Part shown: one piece after another, positions 58,524 to 64,000 of the stretch
Position numbering within the stretch: position 1 is the stretch's first letter
Layout: every line of letters starts with the position of its first letter
Source: Papaver somniferum
Taxonomy: Eukaryota; Streptophyta; Magnoliopsida; Ranunculales; Papaveraceae
DNA: 64,000 nt
Assembly (NCBI RefSeq): GCF_003573695.1
Contig: NC_039366.1
Coordinates: 157,393,072 to 157,457,071, forward strand
Reading direction: 5' to 3'
Notes under the pieces: generated by a model
Told to the model about the DNA's origin: nothing
The model's input: only the letters and a program-made list of their open reading frames with translations
Database searches by the model: none
Program-made: the position numbers and the translations under genes

Positions 58524-60572
58524 TCAGGCTTGATTAACACCAGAATGCTTCCTTAGAAGGAATCTTCTTATCTTCCAAGAGATTATCCTCTGCACCACTT
58601 CATAATCATAATCACTATCAGCAAGACGAGGAACTTCTATCATCTCTACTTCCAAAGGTTCGATTGATGTAGGAGGAAGAGATGTAGACAATAAAATATC
58701 ATTTACAAGGACTTCAGCCCGGAGATGAACTTGATGAAGAAGTGCTCTCTGATGCCTATTTGAATATCCTAAAATAAGCAAGATAATCAAGTCTTCTTCT
58801 GCTCGGTCGCGAGAACCAGTAAGGACAGAGACGAGCAAATCATTTTCTTGCGAATTTTGGCATATTTAGCCTCCAAAACAGAAATGGAGGAATGAAGATT
58901 CTTCTCATAGTCTGCAAAAGGTAGAATACAAAATTTCAATAAGATGAAGTACTCAAAAAGATATGACAAAGAAAATATAGTTAAGGCAGTCAAACTATTA
59001 TGACTATCCTTTTGCGAAATAAGATGTTGAATCAAATTCAGACAACTTCTCCCAACGGCCATCGCATTCATCAAATTTATCTCCAATAAACTTTAAGTCG
59101 AGACTGAAGATTTTTCTCTTTAGAAATAAGAAAGGCATTTTTCTTCGCAAGAGAAGAATAAGATTCTTCTAATTTGGAATATTGTTCTTTAAGTTGATTC
59201 GCCTTTACATTAAAGATAATTCTATTGAATGAGTGTATCTCTTCAGCAATAGATGACTCTGTTACTTCTTAGTTCATTTCTCAAAGAGCGAAGAGATTGT
59301 TCTTGGTCATCACATACTTTCTGAAGAATGCTAAGTTGTTGCGAAGATATCGCCATCTTGTTTAAACAAGTTCGCTTCTCTTGAGATAAGGTTTTATTCT
59401 CATCTGATAAAGTTTCCATCCCTAAATTAGCTTTAGTTAAAGAATAAGAAAGGCGAGATTTTTTAATTTCCTCTGAACTAATTGGGTATTTTCATTGGTA
59501 AGATTATTTATATGATCAAGAGAATATGAATAGAGGTTATCTAATTGGTTATATTGATCCATCAAAATTCTTTATCAACACGGGCTTCTTCAACAGCAGA
59601 TTCAAATTGATATCTCTCCATTATTCGTTTCTGGTTTAAGGCTTAACATGCGAAAGAGGGATTTCAAGGATAATTAAATATGGGAAGGATAAAACCATTA
59701 GAAAGGCAAATTGAAGACACAATAAGAAAATCATACCTCTCAATTCATCATTCTTCTTGCGAAGATTGTCACGATCCAACAAAACATTCTGAAGCTTTTG
59801 ATTTTCGAGACGAAGAGCATTACACTCTTTTTCCAAAGCTGTTGCGAAGCAGCTCTGTCAGAACCGAAATACTTACTCAGAATTTCGCAAATACGACTTG
59901 ACAGGATCAATGGAAGACTTCTTGCCATCATCCAGGACTTCAGAAAAACTTTGAAAGCAATATCTATTCCTTCCACGGTTTCTTTCGAAAAGGGAAGAGG
60001 CTCAGGTAGAGAACTGGCAATGATAGAAGGTTGAGAAACATTATCAATAGGAAGAGAAGAAGTTTCATTCACAGAAGGATCAATAAGGGGGTTTCAATCA
60101 TTGAAAGGTCAGTTGAAGAAATGAAGTCTGAGGCAGCTTTTTCGCGAATTGGAGATAATGGTTTATCTTGCGAAGATGTCGCAGGAGATTTAGAAGAGAT
60201 AAGTAAGTGGAATGGAACAGAAGTTTCAACAGTTTTAAGGTGGCGAGATTTCTTGAGAGGTTTATTTACATCCTTATCACCCTGCGAATTACAATCCAGA
60301 TAAAAAACAGAGGCAACAATATTGTTATTAGAAAAGTATAATGTGTCTTACTACCTTCTGATTCGCAGACTTTGTTTTATGCACAACAATCTTATGCTGC
60401 GGTTTGGGAATATTAGGGTTCTGAACCGTAAATTTAGTGTTGGAGGCGCTTTTGCTGAAATAACAAGAGTATGGGAATCACATAAACAACATCAAATAAG
60501 GTAGTAAGCAAGATCAATTTCAGCAAAACCCATAAGGAAGAAAAAAAATAAAACTAACCTTGATGAATCCAT
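58524..60572 (-). pseudogene. Antisense spliced gene of the Tat-like element, broken at the 3' side
   Basis: ATG at 60572. Exon 1 60559-60572, donor AAG|GTTAGT; intron of 104 bases; acceptor TTATTTCAG| before 60454. Exon 2 60355-60454, donor CAGAAG|GTAGTA; intron of 73 bases; acceptor AATTCGCAG| before 60281. Exon 3 runs from 60281 to about 60095 and stays in frame, so all phases fit. A one-base loss in a run of C at about 60090 then shifts the frame; the next frame continues at 60072-59740. Further on are coiled-coil text (CNALRLENQKLQNVLLDRDN, 59836-59735) with a donor-like GAGAG|GTATG, and more helical pieces to 58524. No known domain. Extra antisense ORFs after pol are known in Tat-type elements such as Grande; whether this is the same protein I cannot say. 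Confidence 0.65.
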
Positions 60573-60767
60573 GGAAAACACTAGCAAGAAGATTATTTCG
60601 AAGAAAATTACGAATGATGAAGATCTACAGAGGGAATAGTATGAAGATGAAGAAGAACTTAAAAAGATTGAAAGAAGAAGAAAGAAGAAAAGTTGCAATA
60701 ACGGAATTTGCAGAAGAACGATGAAGTTGCAGAGAAAATAAAAAGAAAGAAAAAGAGAGTGAGAAAG

Positions 60768-60778
60768 AGTATATATAG
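60768..60778 (-). promoter_or_regulatory. TATA box for the antisense gene
   Basis: Minus strand CTATATATACT, about 196 bases before the antisense ATG and lying between pol and the 3' LTR. A CT-rich leader follows. Confidence 0.6.
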
Positions 60779-60952
60779 AGGGAATTTTTCCTCGAGAAGA
60801 TAAGCATGATTAATACGGAAAGATATAAGCGATTAAAAAGCAGCGGTTACAAAAGACGTGTCAAGAAACAGATGGGAAAAAGGATACGTGTGATAAATGC
60901 AGAATATGAAATGATGGATAACTGCGGCATTTCTCACATCATTCTCTACTTT

Positions 60953-60979
60953 GCGGAGAAGATATGAGAAGAGTCAAGA
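60953..60979 (+). promoter_or_regulatory. Purine-rich tract before 3' LTR
   Basis: Purine-rich GAGAAGATATGAGAAGAG followed by TCAAGA and the LTR start TG at 60980. Position fits the plus-strand primer; the tract is not pure. Confidence 0.5.
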
Positions 60980-61450
60980 TGTAGGATCAGAATCTCGCAG
61001 CAATAATGCCTCAGCGAAATTATCAACAACACAACACAACAGCGTCGCAGAATAATTTTAGAAGTGACATAATAAACGACGTCAGCTAAAATCATGAGAA
61101 GAATGTAATGATTCCGCGAAAATTAGAGAGTTTGCGAGATTAACATTTGTAAGGTTGCGAGAATGTCGCAAGTCATATCCGAAAATAAAGGACAGATTAA
61201 CTGTCATCCACTATGTATTTCCCTATAAATAGTCGTTCAGTTGTAAAGGAGAAGGGAGAGATCTTTTTTCAGTAAGAAACAAGTAAATAGGAGAGAGAAA
61301 ATCTAGAACAGTGGTTATTCTTGATTCCTTTATCTTTTCTTGTAAGATTGTTCAAAGATTCATCAATAAAATTAAGATTGTTAATCTAAAATGAGTTGAG
61401 TGTTAATGAAATCATATGAGGGGTGTAGTGTAGGATTTCCTGAAACTACA
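60980..61450 (+). repeat. 3' LTR of the Tat-like element
   Basis: Partner of 53617-54087; TATA box CTATAAATA at 61223-61231. Confidence 0.92.
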
Positions 61451-61455
61451 TAGCA
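61451..61455 (+). repeat. Probable target-site duplication TAGCA (right)
   Basis: Partner of CAGCA at 53612-53616. Confidence 0.6.
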
Positions 61456-61820
61456 CTATTTCAATAAATGATGAAACGGGCATTAATCGTCATTCCTTCA
61501 CCAACTGGCCAACTCAGGACCCTGGTGTACGCTCACTCGAGCAATTGGGCATCACATGGACGTCCATAGTCTCATGTGGTCGGTCCCTCCTTCGCTCATG
61601 ACCTATTTTCAGCAATTCGTCGACTAATGAGCAATTGATCAAAAATTAGGGTTTTCGAACAAACGCTCAACAAATCATTATTATGAGCAAGTTCAAACAC
61701 TAAATAAATTTATGTTGATCCATCAAGCAACACGCGGATTAATATATAATATTCGGTAATCTACCAATGTTTTAATTAATATTTTATTGGATCACATCAC
61801 CAATAAATAAATAATTCGTC

Positions 61821-62285
61821 GAATTGATCTATACTTGCTCAGTTGCTCGAATATTGATTCACTATCAATATTCAGTAATTTATTATTAATTCGTCGAATT
61901 GAGCAATACTTGCTCAATTGCTCGAATATTGATCCAACTATCAATATTCAGTAATTTGTCGAATCGAGCAATACTTGCTCAATTGCTCGAATATTGATCC
62001 AACTATCAATATTCAGTAATTCGTAGAATCGAGCAATACTTGCTCAATTGCTCGAATATTGATCCAACTATCAATATTCAGTAATTCGTAGAATTGAGCA
62101 ATACTTGATCAGTTGCTCGAATATTGATTCACTATCAATATTCAGTAATTTATCAGTAATTCGTCGAATCGAGCAATACTTGCTCAATTGCTCGAATATT
62201 GATCCAACCATCGATGTCCAGTAATTCTTCGAGCAATACTTGCTCAGTTACTCGAATGTTCTACTGAGCAATTCGTCATTCATGC
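61821..62285. repeat. Minisatellite of 65- and 75-bp units
   Basis: Seven units starting GAAT.GAGCAATACTTGCTC or variant at 61821, 61896, 61961, 62026, 62091, 62166 and 62231 (steps 75, 65, 65, 65, 75, 65). The 75-bp form has ten extra bases because CAGTAATT is doubled. Each unit has TGCTCAATTGCTCGAATATT. Confidence 0.92.
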
Positions 62286-62624
62286 TCAATTCAACAAACC
62301 CTAGACTCATTGTCTAATCAGTCAACGTGACTAATCAAATACACGTCTGTCATGCATACTCCACGATTCGTGAGACATCAATCACGTCACATGGGGGATA
62401 TCAATTAGGGTTTTGGTCTGGGGGCCTACGACACGTGGATTCATCTACGATGAGAATGTGAGTAACTCGTGCAACGGTTGAAGGAGTTAGAAAAGTAGTG
62501 GGTGGACGGTTAACCAAGTCTCCGCACGACCTGGAACTGGTTTCACCACGATCTTCCACTTTCCCACACTTTCACTCAAGAAACCTTCACACTTACAGGG
62601 ATCAGGGTATTCATCATTCTTGCA

Positions 62625-62633
62625 ATATAAATA
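62625..62633 (+). promoter_or_regulatory. TATA box candidate
   Basis: GCAATATAAATAGGTCC context, with a CA-rich, ATG-poor stretch downstream. Could drive the long LTR. Confidence 0.4.
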
Positions 62634-62990
62634 GGTCCAAATCGAGGACAACAGGGGAGGATCATCATTTGTCAACAACTCGATAAAAACTTATTCACAG
62701 AACTCAACTTCAGCAGTTCATCAAATTTGCAGAAACCTTCAACACATCCATAATCCTTGATCATCATTGATCCCACACAATTCTCAGCTTCCCTCATACA
62801 GATCTACCCATCTCCATCTTTGTGACCGAATTGACTCTGGAACGACCATTGTCTTGGTTTAAGCCGGAGTCCTACAATTTGATCTCTAGAATTTAAGCAC
62901 TCCCTTTGCAGTGCATCTGTGTGAGGTTCAGCACTTTGCTTGGTTGAGGAGTCTTGTCCACACGCTCGATTCTTCACTTTCCTAAAAAAC

Positions 62991-63270
62991 CATCAAACCG
63001 TTTTTCCCCATCCACACATCCCTGTTTAACTTGAACAAAAAACTCTTATGCAAGAAGAAAACTGACTAAAGATTCCATTCATCTGGTAATTACTAACCAT
63101 AATATTTCAAACCTAAATTCCATCCACATTTCAGTTTATCAATCGTAGCTCATTTCATAATGACCTTTTTAATCCTGGATTAAACAATATGCATCACCGA
63201 TTAAACCTGGCATATCAATGCTTTCGTTTTCAGAGGCCATGGGAAACGCCTTTAGCGTTTGGATAGAGAC
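62991..63270. other. Non-coding stretch
   Basis: No repeat partner or gene seen. Confidence 0.4.
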
Positions 63271-63837
63271 TTACATCATTTTCTTATTATTATTATTATT
63301 TTTCAATCCCTTTACCATCATCATCTGGAGTACTACTTTGTTTACCCAATTTGAAACTTTTGATTTAAAAACAACTTTAGTATTAACGACTGAGATCATC
63401 TGTGTATAAACCGCTGCGGCGTCACCCTGATCTCCATCACACGATGTCTCTCCCCGCCTTTCTCTCTCAGCATTTGCGGTGTTTTTATTCACATAACTCA
63501 TGCTGACTGGAGACAACTTCACTTGCATGAAACTAGTAAACATATCTGTTAGCTCGGAGTGTGTAACATTGTACACAGTATCTGATGCACATCTTATGCC
63601 AACCTCCCGCATAAATTCCTTCATCGTTCCCGACCAAGAGGATTCATATACCTAGTTAGATTCTTTTGGACCATCATATAGTTCCACGGTATCCTCCAAC
63701 ACCTCCTTATCATTTACTATGCCCAATAATCTAAGGGAGTCACCATTATACAACTTGTACTTATCACAATCCACTATTAGCCCTTGTCCCAAAGATACAA
63801 GTTCACTGTATCTTGTTTTTTTTGGTGCAGGATACAC
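63271..63837 (-). pseudogene. Broken reading frame, unknown
   Basis: On the minus strand one frame is open from 63837 to 63271 except for one TAG at about 63652. The first part has YSELVSLGQGLIVDCDKYKL, the second REVGIRCASDTVYNVTHSEL, then a low-complexity tail of N and K. It starts without ATG, so the beginning is spliced or upstream. I recognise no family. It could be a fragment of a transposase-like gene or of a host gene. Confidence 0.35.
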
Positions 63838-64000
63838 GTTCTATGAAAGTGTGCCACGAACCTGTTGTATGTTTCAACACAACCCGTCTACACAAACCCG
63901 TAATTGCAGAAATGCTTGCCAATGCCAAAGGTTGAAACAATAACAATAGTTAGAACTTGAACTGTACAAGCTACAAACCTCCTAAGTATTCAAGACAAAT

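Larger units (their letters stand above)
53617..61450 (+). mobile_element. Tat-like Ty3/gypsy element with antisense gene
   Basis: 471-bp LTRs at 53617-54087 and 60980-61450 with about 11 differences (roughly 98% equal by eye), primer site at 54091, pol at 54109-57135, then 3.8 kb holding an antisense gene on the minus strand, then the purine tract and 3' LTR. Gag and protease are absent: RT coding begins two bases after the primer site. Flanked by CAGCA/TAGCA. Young but not autonomous. Confidence 0.92.
61456..62990 (+). repeat. Long non-coding, LTR-like DNA, right part
   Basis: Continues 50611-53616. Holds the 65/75-bp array and, at 62625-62633, a TATA box (ATATAAATA) followed by an untranslated-leader-like CA-rich stretch. 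The right border at about 62990 is a guess. Confidence 0.35.

Noticed and set aside
61821..62285. CRISPR-like array
   Set aside because: Units are contiguous 65/75-bp repeats without unique spacers, in plant DNA.

Overview
This window is nuclear DNA from a flowering plant, made almost entirely of nested, mostly dead LTR retrotransposons. I found no convincing host gene, tRNA, rRNA or CRISPR array. The plant call rests on plant-type Ty3/gypsy lineages (Tat-like pol with two RNase H domains, Athila-like gag/RT), Ty1/copia elements of SIRE-like type with 2.3-2.4 kb LTRs, and primer-binding sites matching plant tRNA-Asp and tRNA-Met. I make no species call. Positions and pairwise differences were read by eye.

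Layout. (A) 1-12004, minus strand: a Tat-like gypsy element in tandem units of about 5.05 kb (LTR, primer site, gag, protease, RT, truncated RNase H, then a truncated LTR and gag again). Six 10-N gaps interrupt it, several flanked by sequence present twice, so some gaps are overlaps that were never merged. (B') 12005-12998: a copia LTR that A entered. (C') 12999-17376: low-information DNA with relic LTRs and a 600-bp direct repeat. (D') 17377-about 40468, plus strand: an Athila-like element with a 1.6 kb LTR, leader, gag and RT. It is split by a minus-strand copia element (20469-38320, target duplication GATAC), whose own left LTR is split by a non-autonomous gypsy element (22050-31314, target duplication TTCAC) with three LTRs and two internal regions. 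The insertion order is therefore Athila, then copia, then the non-autonomous element. (E') about 40469-45716: two different copia-type LTRs around a short 3'-end remnant. (F') 45717-53616 and 61451-about 62990: a decayed gypsy element (gag, protease trace) followed by long non-coding, LTR-like DNA with several minisatellites, split by (G') 53617-61450, a young Tat-like element with 471-bp LTRs. (H') 62990-64000: unclassified, with one broken minus-strand reading frame.

Biology. Most elements cannot move alone. A has lost integrase and the end of RNase H and carries a stop in its RT active site; the copia element has gag only; the Athila copy lacks protease and everything after the RT palm; G' lacks gag and protease but keeps a pol frame with one stop. 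The 22050-31314 element carries only a 382-codon open frame with no domain I recognise, so it must rely on proteins from elsewhere. The most unusual items are two separate tandem LTR-internal arrays in one window, the domain-less frame with an array of hairpin-capable 20-mers behind it, and, in G', an antisense gene with its own TATA box and three exons whose phases fit.
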